DNA from: Halobacillus campisalis
GTDB lineage: Bacteria; Bacillota; Bacilli; Bacillales; Halobacillaceae
Direction: 5' to 3'
Assembly (NCBI RefSeq): GCF_030345335.1
Contig: NZ_JAPVRC010000007.1
Span: 62,001 to 126,000, forward strand
Length of the DNA stretch: 64,000 nucleotides
Part shown: piece after piece, positions 18,762 to 27,334 of the stretch
How positions within the stretch are numbered: position 1 is the stretch's first letter
How the letters are laid out: every line of letters starts with the position of its first letter
The notes under the pieces: generated by a model
What the model saw: only the letters and a program-made list of their open reading frames with translations
The model's database searches: none
Told to the model about the DNA's origin: nothing
Position numbers and translations under genes: made by a program

Positions 18762-20708
18762 CTATTTGATCGTTTCAAGTAAACGATAAGCTTCCTCTTT
18801 TGTTTCTACACTCAATAACTCTTCTCTAAATTCCCCATCCATCAAACGGCGTGAAAGCATCTGAAGAATTTTTAAGTGATCATCTCCTTCATGCTCTTTC
18901 GGGACGGCGATCATGAAGATTAATTTGGCATCGGTTCCGTCCATGCTGTTCCAGTCGACTCCATCTCGTTTAATACCAAAGACAACTGCAGGCTTTTTCA
19001 CTGCCGCAGACTTTCCGTGCGGGATGGCAATGTTCATGCCAAGGCCTGTCGAACTTTCCTTCTCTCTGCTAATAATGGCTTCTTTAAATTGGTCAGTTGA
19101 TTTCAAAATAGCATTTGCATCCATTGTTGCAATGAGTTCATCTATGACGTCATCTCGTTTTTCTCCTGCTACGTCAATGTTGATTAACTCCTGCGTTGTA
19201 ATATCAGTTAGTTTTGTAATACCCATTTGCTTTGTTTCTTTTTTGTCTTCAATTTTTGAAGTTTGTTCTGCCTCTGCGGCTACTTCTACATCACCTACTC
19301 CAGGCGCACTAGCTACAGCCGCATCTTTTTTCAAGAGGTTGACCATTAAGGCCGTTACGACCATACCAACTGCAGCTGCAATAAAGAACATCAGAACATT
19401 ATCAACGGCTCCAAGCACCGCAACAATCGGTCCACCGTGAGCGACCCGATCGCCTACACTGCTTAACATTGCAATTACTGCACCGACCATCGAACCGGTT
19501 ACAATACTAGGTATGACTCGCAGCGGATCTTGTGCAGCGAAGGGAATAGCTCCTTCCGTAATTCCGAACAACCCCATCGTAAAGGAAGCTTTTCCTGTTT
19601 CACGCTCTGCTTGCTGATACTTTCGTTTGTTTAAAAAGGTAGCCAGTCCCATTCCAAGGGGAGGGATACAAATAGCAACCGCGATGGCTCCCATAATTTC
19701 ATAATTACCTTCTGCGATCATCGCAGAACCGAATAAGAAAGCAACCTTATTAAAGGGACCACCCATATCAACAGCGATCATTGCCCCTAATATAAGGGCT
19801 AATAATACGGCACTTGTTCCTTGCATGCCTTCTAACCAGGCGGTTAATCCTTCAAAAATACCAGCTACTGGTGCTCCGATAATGAAAATGAATACCATTC
19901 CTACAATCAATGATCCTATAATAGGAATAAAGATAATCGGCATAACAGGCTGTACAGCTTTTGGTACTTTAATTTTCTTAATCCAAAGCACAACATAACC
20001 GGCTAGGAACCCAGCGATCATTCCACCGATAAATCCTGCTCCTGCTTCACTTCCGTAAAAGCTTCCGTCGGTTGCAATGTATCCACCAATAATTCCTGGA
20101 GCCAATCCCGGACGGTCGGCTATACTGTAGGCAATAAAACCAGCTAATATCGGGACCATGAAGCTGAAAGAAGCAGCTCCTAAACTTTCAATCTGTTTCC
20201 AAATAGAATCATCAGGTATTTGAATGCCCTCTGGTGTTTGGTTACCTCCAAGAGCTAGTGAAATCGCAATCAAAAGTCCCCCGACAACAATAAATGGAAT
20301 CATGTACGAAACCCCATTCATTAAGTGTCGGTATATAGGGTTTTCTTTATCCTTTTTCTTTTGCTTTACCGTTTCAGCAGAAGGAGCACTCCCCTTGTAA
20401 ACGGATACATCTTTGTCCAAAATTCGCTGAATTAATTTTTTTGGCTCACGAATACCCTCCTGCACACCTACAACGATCAGAGACTTTCCGCCAAAGCGCT
20501 CTTTGGAGACATCTTTGTCACTGGCAATAATAATTCCATCGGCTTCAGCAATCTCTTTTTCTGTCAGTTCGTTCTCAACACCTATTGATCCTTGCGTTTC
20601 TACTTTCATATCAACGCCCATCTCATCCGCTGCTTTTTGTAAATTCTCAGCAGCCATGTACGTGTGGGCAATACCTACTGGACATGCGGTCACAGCTAAT
20701 ATTTTCAT
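18762..20708 (-). CDS. manP: PTS EIIBCA component of the fructose/mannose family (ManP-like)
   Basis: 648-residue sugar phosphotransferase permease with domains in order IIB (1-100, phosphorylated Cys9 in 'VTACPVGIAHTYMAAE'), IIC (about 130-470, multiple membrane spans) and IIA (about 495-648, phosphorylated His564 in 'IAIPHGKS'). The B-C-A order is that of B. subtilis ManP; B. subtilis FruA is A-B-C. The PRD regulator immediately upstream matches the manR-manP layout, but no manA follows. Mannose is therefore the best guess; fructose or mannosylglycerate are alternatives. The ATG has a GGAAGGGG site upstream. Confidence 0.85.
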   Translation of the reverse strand: MKILAVTACPVGIAHTYMAAENLQKAADEMGVDMKVETQGSIGVENELTEKEIAEADGIIIASDKDVSKERFGGKSLIVVGVQEGIREPKKLIQRILDKDVSVYKGSAPSAETVKQKKKDKENPIYRHLMNGVSYMIPFIVVGGLLIAISLALGGNQTPEGIQIPDDSIWKQIESLGAASFSFMVPILAGFIAYSIADRPGLAPGIIGGYIATDGSFYGSEAGAGFIGGMIAGFLAGYVVLWIKKIKVPKAVQPVMPIIFIPIIGSLIVGMVFIFIIGAPVAGIFEGLTAWLEGMQGTSAVLLALILGAMIAVDMGGPFNKVAFLFGSAMIAEGNYEIMGAIAVAICIPPLGMGLATFLNKRKYQQAERETGKASFTMGLFGITEGAIPFAAQDPLRVIPSIVTGSMVGAVIAMLSSVGDRVAHGGPIVAVLGAVDNVLMFFIAAAVGMVVTALMVNLLKKDAAVASAPGVGDVEVAAEAEQTSKIEDKKETKQMGITKLTDITTQELINIDVAGEKRDDVIDELIATMDANAILKSTDQFKEAIISREKESSTGLGMNIAIPHGKSAAVKKPAVVFGIKRDGVDWNSMDGTDAKLIFMIAVPKEHEGDDHLKILQMLSRRLMDGEFREELLSVETKEEAYRLLETIK

Positions 20709-20760
20709 GTGGAAACCCCTTCCCTCTTTTTTCTAACTTCAGTGTACTCCAATTTCCTAG

Positions 20761-20808
20761 TAAAAAAATAATTCATTTTTACCGTAGCTCTGGTAAAAAT
20801 GAATTATT
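20761..20808 (-). terminator. Intrinsic terminator between manR-like and manP-like genes
   Basis: Perfect 17-bp stem AATAATTCATTTTTACC / GGTAAAAATGAATTATT, with TTTTTTTAC on the minus strand. It overlaps the last codons of the regulator and separates it from the PTS gene, so manP must have its own promoter, as in B. subtilis. Confidence 0.85.
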
Positions 20809-22720
20809 AAACAAGTTCTTTTTGGATTTCGGAAAAACTGTGAGAGTCGATAAGTCGTTCCACTCGCTCCGGCTCTGAGCTAATTTTTGCTACGGCCTTC
20901 ATAAGTGGCCGAGTCAGGCCTTGATCCTCTTTAGCCACAGCTAATAAAAATACGAGCGAGACTTTTTCAGACCCCCATTCTATAGGTTCTTCTAAAACGG
21001 CTAAAGCTACAGCTGATTTATTCACTTCATCAGGATGAGCGTGCGGGATCGCAATCCCACCTCCAATCGAAGTTGCAGAAGATCGTTCCCGCAGTAAAGC
21101 CCGGTGACCAAACGTCTCTTTGACGAATCCTTTTTCTGCTAAATTTTGAGACAGCAATTCTATCACCTTATAACGATGCGTAAGATTTAATCCTGTGAAG
21201 GTCAATTCCTCCTGCATAAATTCAGTTAGCTGACCTGCATCAGCTGGTTCACTGCTCTCCTGATCAAGCTTTTTCAAAAATTGATCTACCTGCTTTTTAT
21301 CTTTGGATTCTAAGAGAGGTGAAATAACAAGAGTCGGAACTTCGCTCACATTGAGCGCCTTCGTAGATAAAATAAAATCAGTGGTATGTTCCTCTAACAT
21401 TTGAGCAACATTCCGTTCACCAACACAACCGACAATTTCCATCCCTTTATAAGATTGCTCAAGCTTAGCCTGTAGCAAGTGAGACATGCCCACTCCAAGT
21501 TCACATACGATCAGCACACGTTTAGATGTATCTCTTTTCTTCTCGACACGCTCGACGGCTGCTTGAAAATGAAGCACCAAATAAGCTGCTTCGTCTTCAG
21601 GAATTTTCAAGTTCTGCTTATGATTCACTTCCTCTAACGCTAAAACGACCATGCTTAACATGTACGGGTACATTTTTTTAATTTCCGAAAGCATTGGATT
21701 TCGTATAGAAAAACCATACCGAACCCTGTGTATCGCAGATTCCAAGTGAACCCGTAAGCCATTCATCAACACACGATCCCCACGGAAGTCCATCATTGTC
21801 ATAATTTGAAGCTGCATCGTTAATTGTTCTATAACTTCATTAAGGACGTCATTCATGGACGAAGAAGGAGGTTTATCAGGTCTCTTGCAGCTAATGAGAT
21901 GCCACGTAAAATAGATTTTTTCTTCTTCTGGAAAGTGAAGCCGAAGTACCCTTCCAATTTTCTCAAAAAACCACGAAGCCATGTGATATTCTTCTGTTTC
22001 GACGGCCAGTCTTTTATCCGTAGCTTTCATCTGAATAGCGGAATGCTGCCTCGTGCGCTTAATCATCACTAAAGCATGGATGAGTAAACTTTCTAATTCA
22101 CCATCATTAAAATAGAAATCATATTCTCGCTGCATGCGTTCTATCGCCTGACGCACCGTATCCAATTCATATACAGGAAATAACTGCAACACATAGTCCC
22201 TTGAAGATTCTGATGAAGAGATAAGCTCACTTAAATGAGCTAACGCATTACGCTTATTTAGCTCACCGCCAACAATTCTACTCCCTAATCGCTGCTTTGA
22301 AACTAGGTTAAGGTCGTATTCTTCCAACCAGCACTTGATTGATTCCATATCTTCTTTAATAGCGGGGATAGTCGTAAAGTACTCTTCTGCCACCTTAGCT
22401 AGTGTTAACGTTTTCTCCTCAACGAGCATTCGATAAGCTAACTCCAGTATGCGGTCCTTCTCAGACTTGGAGTCTGTTCGGTGAATCTGCTGAAACAGAT
22501 GCGACCTTTCATCATCTGAAGCTGATATATACACACCGATTCCGGGCTTGCGTATTAATTGAGCACTGGATTCTTTTTGTAACCATGCTTCAACCACCTT
22601 CATGTCATTACGCAATGTTTTTTCCGAACACTCTAAATCACGAGCAAGATCATTCACATTAAACACGTCTTGTGAATGGACGAGCAGCTTTCGTAATAAT
22701 TCCGTTTGTCTATCGTTCAT
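20807..22720 (-). CDS. manR: PRD-containing PTS-regulated transcriptional activator (ManR-like)
   Basis: 637 residues. N-terminal winged HTH repeats ('VNDLARDLECSEKTLRNDM'), two PTS regulation domains (about 185-395), an EIIB(gat)-like domain ('VLIVCELGVGMSHLLQAKL', Cys-phosphorylatable) and an EIIA(fru)-like domain ('GGGIAIPHAHPDE'). This is the ManR/MtlR/LicR architecture: the PTS phosphorylates the protein positively or negatively depending on sugar supply. The best start is ATG 22720 behind TAGGTG; a GTG at 22729 overlaps that site. It lies upstream of and in tandem with the transporter it presumably activates. Confidence 0.88.
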   Translation of the reverse strand: MNDRQTELLRKLLVHSQDVFNVNDLARDLECSEKTLRNDMKVVEAWLQKESSAQLIRKPGIGVYISASDDERSHLFQQIHRTDSKSEKDRILELAYRMLVEEKTLTLAKVAEEYFTTIPAIKEDMESIKCWLEEYDLNLVSKQRLGSRIVGGELNKRNALAHLSELISSSESSRDYVLQLFPVYELDTVRQAIERMQREYDFYFNDGELESLLIHALVMIKRTRQHSAIQMKATDKRLAVETEEYHMASWFFEKIGRVLRLHFPEEEKIYFTWHLISCKRPDKPPSSSMNDVLNEVIEQLTMQLQIMTMMDFRGDRVLMNGLRVHLESAIHRVRYGFSIRNPMLSEIKKMYPYMLSMVVLALEEVNHKQNLKIPEDEAAYLVLHFQAAVERVEKKRDTSKRVLIVCELGVGMSHLLQAKLEQSYKGMEIVGCVGERNVAQMLEEHTTDFILSTKALNVSEVPTLVISPLLESKDKKQVDQFLKKLDQESSEPADAGQLTEFMQEELTFTGLNLTHRYKVIELLSQNLAEKGFVKETFGHRALLRERSSATSIGGGIAIPHAHPDEVNKSAVALAVLEEPIEWGSEKVSLVFLLAVAKEDQGLTRPLMKAVAKISSEPERVERLIDSHSFSEIQKELV

Positions 22721-23003
22721 ACGAAACACCTACTTCATGATTATGAAACCATTTTCATTTTAACGGCAAGAAGATGGATAGACAACCTTTCAACAGACTA
22801 TAGTAGAAGGCTTTCTTAAACATGTGGAGGAATTTTTTCATTTATTAGATTGTGAATCGGATCATGTAGAAGCATTCAAGTTCTTACAAGCTTCCGCATT
22901 AACAAGTTCATTATTATTAGAAAAATTATTGTTAGTAGTTCCTCTCCGTCATTTTTTTGCCATAACCTTTTGTCTATACATCTTCCTTGCGGGTTTCTAT
23001 TCC

Positions 23004-23195
23004 TTACTTCTCCCGAACATGTGCATGCTTATCCCCCTCCGATTCTCTATACTTGCCTCTCCTTCCCTCTAACAGCCAGCTGTAAAAATTACTACATTCT
23101 AAACAAAGCTCCACCCAAAGCTTATTATTCTCAGTAATCGGCACAACCTTTACCTGATCTGTTACGACCTCGCAAAAATAGCAAGTATTCTTCAT
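23004..23195 (-). CDS. Small zinc-ribbon-like protein, 63 aa
   Basis: Two CXXC knuckles are visible, 'CYFC' at residues 5-8 and 'CLEC' near 32-35, a four-cysteine zinc-binding pattern, followed by a basic C-terminal tail. The start is ATG 23195 with a weak GGGAG upstream. I do not recognise a specific family; a metal-binding regulatory or structural role is inferred. The flanking 22.74-23.0 kb stretch shows only unsupported frames. Confidence 0.6.
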   Translation of the reverse strand: MKNTCYFCEVVTDQVKVVPITENNKLWVELCLECSNFYSWLLEGRRGKYRESEGDKHAHVREK

Positions 23196-23427
23196 CCGAT
23201 TGATCGCTCCCCAAATGTAAGTGATTAAATAATACCTCTTATTCCCTATTAAGTTGAATCGGCACTATTTTAGTTCTCCTTGTTCATAGTCCTCGAAATT
23301 TCAAGATTTAATTATATTAAATCCGCCTTACGACTTCGTGTAAGCTGTGAAAATAAAAGTTTAGACATATTAAATAGTTTCTTTTTTGGAAATGCTTTTA
23401 ATATATACGAGACAGGAGCGATTAACT

Positions 23428-23877
23428 ATGAAAGAATTCCTTATGTTGGTCAGTATTTTCACATTAACAACCTGCGGCAGTGAAAGTTATCAGCAACAAG
23501 CCAGACCCGCCCCAACCTTTGAAATCACCGATGTTCATTACAACGACTCACTTGAATACGATCATTTTTTCAACTTTACAAGTTTCCACCTAAAAGTCGG
23601 TTACATGGAAGATTTATCCTTTATCGTGAATTATGAAATCGATTCAGCAAACCAGATAAAAGCAAACATCGAAGAGTTAAGCAACGTCGAACTTAGAGAT
23701 GAAGAAGCGTTCAATCAATTATCTACTACTTTTAATGGGTTTACATTTGACGAGTACACTAAAGAAGATGAAGTGATTGATGAGGTTATTGAAACTTTCG
23801 ATTTGGGTCCTGATTTCAATGAATTTGAACTTGCTGTGGAATATGAGAATGGGGAAAGGAAATCCTACTACAAATAA
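23428..23877 (+). CDS. YusW-like lipoprotein
   Basis: 149 residues. Short lipoprotein signal peptide with lipobox 'TLTTCG' (Cys about residue 14), then a compact acidic domain. The segments 'FEITDVHYND', 'FNFTSFHLKVGY', 'IEELSNVELRDEEAFNQL' and 'FDLGPDFNEFELAVEYENG' follow the pattern of B. subtilis YusW and its Pfam family. Function is unknown; it should be anchored on the outer face of the membrane. CAGGAG lies seven to eight bases before ATG 23428. The open frame extends 14 codons upstream without a binding site. Confidence 0.8.
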   Translation: MKEFLMLVSIFTLTTCGSESYQQQARPAPTFEITDVHYNDSLEYDHFFNFTSFHLKVGYMEDLSFIVNYEIDSANQIKANIEELSNVELRDEEAFNQLSTTFNGFTFDEYTKEDEVIDEVIETFDLGPDFNEFELAVEYENGERKSYYK

Positions 23878-23908
23878 AGAAAGAGCCCTTATTCAGGGCT
23901 CTATTTCA
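23877..23908. terminator. Bidirectional intrinsic terminator
   Basis: AAGAGCCC / GGGCTCT stem between the convergent YusW-like and LysM-CAP genes, with A-rich and T-rich flanks. Confidence 0.8.
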
Positions 23909-23909
23909 A

Positions 23910-24524
23910 CTATTTTGTTATGAACATCTGTGTCCAATAATGTCCCATGCTTCCACCTTCAAAATAGCCTACACCGATCCTTTTCAAGTTTCCATCCAAA
24001 ATATTTTTCCGGTGACCTGGGCTATCCATCCAGCCATTGACGACTTGTTGTGGGGTCGTCTGTCCAGCAGCAATATTTTCAGCACCACGGCTATAAGAAA
24101 TGTTGAAATCCCTCATCATTTGAAAAGGAGATCCATACGTAGGGGAATTATGAGAAAAATACCTTTTTTCAGCCATGTCCTTGGATTTGTACCTGGCCAC
24201 TCGTGATAATTGCCAATCCTTTCTGAGGGGGGCTAACCCATTGGCAGTACGTTCTTTGTTCGTTAAATCGATTACTTGCTGCTCAACGGACTTGACGTCT
24301 CTTTTTAATGGAATAGTCACTAAATCGCCTGGATAAATCAAATCCGGGTTATTAAATCCAGGGTTCGCATTGATAATTTCAGAAAGCCCTATTTTATAAC
24401 TTTTTGATATCTTCCATAAGGTATCTCCGCTTTTTACTGTGTAAGTATCTGTCTGTGCGTAAGATGGATTCGGCAAAAGAAGCAGCGCTGCTGTAAGTGT
24501 CAGTATACCTATCACCAATTTCAA
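23910..24524 (-). CDS. Secreted LysM-CAP domain protein (YkwD/SafA-like)
   Basis: 204 residues: signal peptide (about 1-23, ending 'SYA'), one LysM peptidoglycan-binding repeat (about 27-72, 'YTVKSGDTLWKISKSYKIG'), then a CAP/SCP domain (about 80-204) with 'YFSHNSPTYGSP', 'GAENIAAG' and 'GWMDSPGHRKNIL', which contain the conserved His/Glu/His cleft residues. CAP proteins of this type occur in spore coats and walls of bacilli; activity is unresolved. The start is TTG 24524 behind AAAGGAG. Its CAP domain is close to that of the SLH-CAP protein at 25627, so the same effector domain is tethered by LysM in one and SLH in the other. Confidence 0.9.
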   Translation of the reverse strand: MKLVIGILTLTAALLLLPNPSYAQTDTYTVKSGDTLWKISKSYKIGLSEIINANPGFNNPDLIYPGDLVTIPLKRDVKSVEQQVIDLTNKERTANGLAPLRKDWQLSRVARYKSKDMAEKRYFSHNSPTYGSPFQMMRDFNISYSRGAENIAAGQTTPQQVVNGWMDSPGHRKNILDGNLKRIGVGYFEGGSMGHYWTQMFITK

Positions 24525-24582
24525 TTTACATCACTCCTTTTCACATAGTCTGGCTCATAAATTAGAAATCATGTAGTTCTCA

Positions 24583-24613
24583 AAAAAAATCACCCCTCTG
24601 TTAAAGGGGTGAC
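24583..24613 (-). terminator. Intrinsic terminator of the PRC-barrel gene
   Basis: TCACCCCT / AGGGGTGA stem followed on the minus strand by eight T residues. Confidence 0.88.
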
Positions 24614-24626
24614 ATGCGGTCAGTTC

Positions 24627-25367
24627 TTACGTCCAGTAAAAACTCTTTTTATAATTTTGATATAATTTTAGCTCGAACTCTCTCGTAATGGGATCTCCTT
24701 TTTTGTAAATTGGTCCTTCTTCAATCTCATTTAAGGTCAAATCAACACGGAAACGTCCTTCGTCCCATTCGGTATCTGTAATCCAATCAGGGGAAATCAA
24801 AGCCAATGGATGTGTAGACCAAGTACCACAGTCTACTTGAAAATAGCGGACATTCCAACTGTCAATTTCAATGACCGCATCGCTGATCGGCCCTACTATT
24901 CCATCTTCAGCTACGACATTCGCGCGATTAAAAATTCCTTTCAAATGATTGATGCTTCGCAACTGCCTGTTCTGCTGAGTCTTAGGGCCAGCAGTGCCTA
25001 ATGAAGAAGTCTCGTCGCCTCTCTTCTCTTGTTGGACCCAATATTGGCTCCAATTCATACGGGACGCAAGTTCTTCTTCTCTTTCAGGCGTCATTTCAGC
25101 TTCCTCTTTAACTCCTGCCCCTTCACTTAATTCATCTCTACTATGATTAACAGTTATTAACTGTTTTTCTAAGTCAACCTCTTCTACTGCAGAAGGTGAT
25201 AAATAAATGACTTGATCAGGGAACCATTTTTTTGATTCGAAGGTTAGATAACGGATCGTGTAGCTGCTTTCATCAAAATAAAGATCTTTAATTTTACCCA
25301 TTTCACCGTCCGTAGCTTGCAGGGTAAGTTTTTCTAATGTCGTGGCATTTACAAACATCTTTTTCAC
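24627..25367 (-). CDS. Tandem PRC-barrel domain protein
   Basis: 246 residues with two PRC-barrel-like domains: one at about 5-75 ('LTLQATDGEMGKIKDLYFDE') and one at about 140-200 ('LKGIFNRANVVAEDGIVGPISDAVIEID'), joined by a charged linker. Related proteins in bacilli are described as general or stress proteins with a substrate-binding barrel; no enzymatic residues are evident. The start has AGAGAGG upstream. A SigB-like promoter (GTTTGA, 14 bp, GGGAAC) lies 29-54 bp before the start, consistent with a general stress gene. The upstream spacer also holds a GC-rich possible RNA structure (25495-25565). Confidence 0.82.
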   Translation of the reverse strand: MKKMFVNATTLEKLTLQATDGEMGKIKDLYFDESSYTIRYLTFESKKWFPDQVIYLSPSAVEEVDLEKQLITVNHSRDELSEGAGVKEEAEMTPEREEELASRMNWSQYWVQQEKRGDETSSLGTAGPKTQQNRQLRSINHLKGIFNRANVVAEDGIVGPISDAVIEIDSWNVRYFQVDCGTWSTHPLALISPDWITDTEWDEGRFRVDLTLNEIEEGPIYKKGDPITREFELKLYQNYKKSFYWT

Positions 25368-25395
25368 CTCTCTTTAAAATTCCTTATATTGGGAT

Positions 25396-25421
25396 GTTCC
25401 CGCGAAAAATATTATTCAAAC
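25396..25421 (-). promoter_or_regulatory. SigB-like promoter candidate for the PRC-barrel gene
   Basis: On the minus strand, GTTTGA and GGGAAC are separated by 14 bp, close to the SigB consensus GTTTAA-N12-15-GGGTAT, just upstream of the PRC-barrel start. Confidence 0.45.
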
Positions 25422-25587
25422 ATAGTAAAATTCCAATTAAATGGGATAAAAGATGACAATTGAGGGATTATTCGATGTTTTAGTGGAAAAAACACAAAAA
25501 ACACCCGGATAACCTTGCACGAGTAAAGGCCCCAACTGACGCTATCCACCACCTACGCGGAAAGTCTTACTTTTAGTTTAAATCATA

Positions 25588-25622
25588 AAAAAAGCCTTAC
25601 AGATCTCTCACTGTAAGGCTTT
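25588..25622 (-). terminator. Intrinsic terminator of the SLH-CAP gene
   Basis: AGCCTTACAG / CTGTAAGGCT stem with a TTTTTTT run on the minus strand. Confidence 0.9.
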
Positions 25623-25626
25623 CTAA

Positions 25627-26646
25627 TTATTTACCTATAAACATTTGTGTCGAAAAATCTCCTTCGAAACCTACACCGATATGAGTGACACCTTTTCTTA
25701 GAATGTTTTCTCTATGACCAGGACTGTCCATCCAGGCGGCCACTACTCTCTCAGGTGAGTAATACCCTTCAGCGATGTTTTCACCAGCAACATTGTAATT
25801 CACATTGAAGCCATCCATCATGTCAAACGGCGATCCGTAAGTTGGTGACTCATGTTCAAAATAACTGTTCATTTGCATGTCTCTTGATTTATACCATGCA
25901 ATTTTAGATAACTTCTTATCAATGGAAAGTGAGTTAAGTCCTCGTTCTTCTCTTTCATCATTGGTCAGCTCTACGACCTTCTTTTCAAAATCATTCAGGC
26001 TATAGTTTTTAAACTGACCTTCAATCGTATTCTCATTAATCAATTGGCGATTTAAAGTAGAACCTAAGATGACAGAAAACTCTGCTCGATTAATCGATTG
26101 CTTTGGCTTGAACAAACCATCGGGGTATCCATGAATAATATGCTCTGCAGTCAAATCCCGGATGCTATGTACGGCCCATTTTAATGAGGTAGTATCACTG
26201 AATCCGATCCCTTTCACATCACTGTCGATATTGTACGCGTTATCAATCATTACCGCAGCTTCCGCTCTTGTGAGGGAATCATCAGGTCCAAACGTACCAT
26301 CCTCATATCCCTCTATTACTCCTTTTTCAGTGGCTAAAGCAATAGCATCTTTGTAAAAATTACTTTCAGACACATCTGGATAATTCACAGTCTGACTAGC
26401 TTTCTCACCTGGATAAAGATCTCTGACAATCATTAGAGCAGCCTGCGCACGAGTAATATTATCAGCCGGGGCAAACGTACTAGAATCATAGCCATTTACA
26501 ACTTCCCGGTCACTTAAATAATTAATGTGATTTTTAGCCCAGGGAACTTGCTCGATATCCTGAAACGAACTAGCCAGTACAAATGATTGAGGCAAAGACA
26601 AAGCAACAACGGCAGTCAACACCATTACAGCCAATTTTTTCATCAT
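25627..26646 (-). CDS. Cell-surface protein with three SLH domains and a CAP domain
   Basis: 339 residues: signal peptide (about 1-26), three S-layer homology repeats (27-80, 88-140, 147-198, each with a 'F.D/YPDV' start and 'ITRAQAA'/'LTRAEAA'/'INRAEFS' end), then a CAP/SCP domain (about 215-339) with 'YFEHESPTYGSP', 'AGENIAEG' and 'AWMDSPGHRENIL'. SLH repeats bind pyruvylated secondary wall polymer, so this is a non-covalently anchored wall protein. Two consecutive ATGs (26646, 26643) follow AAGGAG; the second is better spaced. Its CAP domain is paralogous to that of 23910, and the gene cluster suggests local duplication. Confidence 0.93.
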   Translation of the reverse strand: MMKKLAVMVLTAVVALSLPQSFVLASSFQDIEQVPWAKNHINYLSDREVVNGYDSSTFAPADNITRAQAALMIVRDLYPGEKASQTVNYPDVSESNFYKDAIALATEKGVIEGYEDGTFGPDDSLTRAEAAVMIDNAYNIDSDVKGIGFSDTTSLKWAVHSIRDLTAEHIIHGYPDGLFKPKQSINRAEFSVILGSTLNRQLINENTIEGQFKNYSLNDFEKKVVELTNDEREERGLNSLSIDKKLSKIAWYKSRDMQMNSYFEHESPTYGSPFDMMDGFNVNYNVAGENIAEGYYSPERVVAAWMDSPGHRENILRKGVTHIGVGFEGDFSTQMFIGK

Positions 26647-26720
26647 AAATCTCCTTTTTATATGTTATCTAAATTATATCACAGCTTTATTATTATAATA
26701 CGAACTGCAGTGAAAAATTG

Positions 26721-26754
26721 TAAAAAAACCCGTTCAGAGATTCATAGAACGGGA
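26721..26754 (-). terminator. Intrinsic terminator of the Spo0E-like gene
   Basis: CCCGTTC / GAACGGG stem with TTTTTTT on the minus strand, 12 bp after the stop. Confidence 0.88.
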
Positions 26755-26765
26755 GATAAAATCCT

Positions 26766-26930
26766 TCATTTGGACTTATCACAGTAGCAATTCTCTAGTT
26801 CATTCAACACATCATCTAATTGTTGGGAGATTTTTAAAACTTCTGTGTCCGTAGGATTTTTTGTGTAAATTTCATACATCCTCTGTCTAATCTTTTCAAT
26901 TTTATTTTCCAATTCTTCAAAACACGACAA
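26766..26930 (-). CDS. Spo0E-like aspartyl-phosphate phosphatase
   Basis: 54-residue two-helix protein: 'LENKIEKIRQRMYEIYTKNPTDTEVLKISQQLDDVLNEL' carries the family signature SQXLD. Spo0E-type phosphatases remove phosphate from Spo0A~P and so delay sporulation. The C-terminal tail 'NCYCDKSK' is unusual. The frame is open to an ATG at 27050 that would give 94 residues but lacks a ribosome binding site; TTG 26930 behind GGAGAGG gives the normal family length, so I chose it. Monocistronic with a strong terminator. The presence of this gene indicates an endospore former. Confidence 0.75.
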   Translation of the reverse strand: MSCFEELENKIEKIRQRMYEIYTKNPTDTEVLKISQQLDDVLNELENCYCDKSK

Positions 26931-27296
26931 ACCTATATCTTCCTCTCCACATGAATATTGATTGAGCTGTGAAGTATAGTGGAGAAATGACACTGTCTTT
27001 AAATATCTATCTCTTCTCGGCTTATTCGCCTCAGCTATCATTCCACTCAATAATCAGAGGTTCTCCTAAGCATGACTTCCATAAAAAATGGATATTAGTG
27101 AATAGGCTGGATAAGAGCTCTTCATACCTTAAAAACGTTAGTGATTCAAATAAAAATTCCTCTTATAAAAATCACCTCAACATACTAAATTTTTTCACTA
27201 AGTTTCCATTCGTTCAAAATGTCAGCTTTGGAAGTCATTTACTTTTAATTACCCCTTATCATTCATAAAGGAAACATTTTCATGAAATTTTTCCGA

Positions 27297-27327
27297 AAAA
27301 AAAGCATAGCCTCTTAGACTACGCTTG
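27297..27327 (-). terminator. Intrinsic terminator of the alpha/beta hydrolase gene
   Basis: AAGCGTAG / CTATGCTT stem (one G-U) followed by TTTTTT on the minus strand. Confidence 0.75.
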
Positions 27328-27334
27328 ATATTGT

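Noticed and set aside
18762-20708. Calling the PTS permease FruA
   Set aside because: Domain order is B-C-A as in ManP, and the partner is a ManR-type PRD regulator, not a FruR-fruK operon; fructose remains possible but is not the best reading.
22824-23072. Plus-strand 82-codon frame with hydrophobic end
   Set aside because: GTG start without a binding site, and it runs antisense across the zinc-ribbon-like gene at 23004-23195, which has better coding features.
26969-27268. Plus-strand frame antisense to the Spo0E-like upstream region
   Set aside because: Composition is like an antisense shadow (Ser/Asn/Leu-rich), no family match, and the Spo0E-like gene explains the region's signals.
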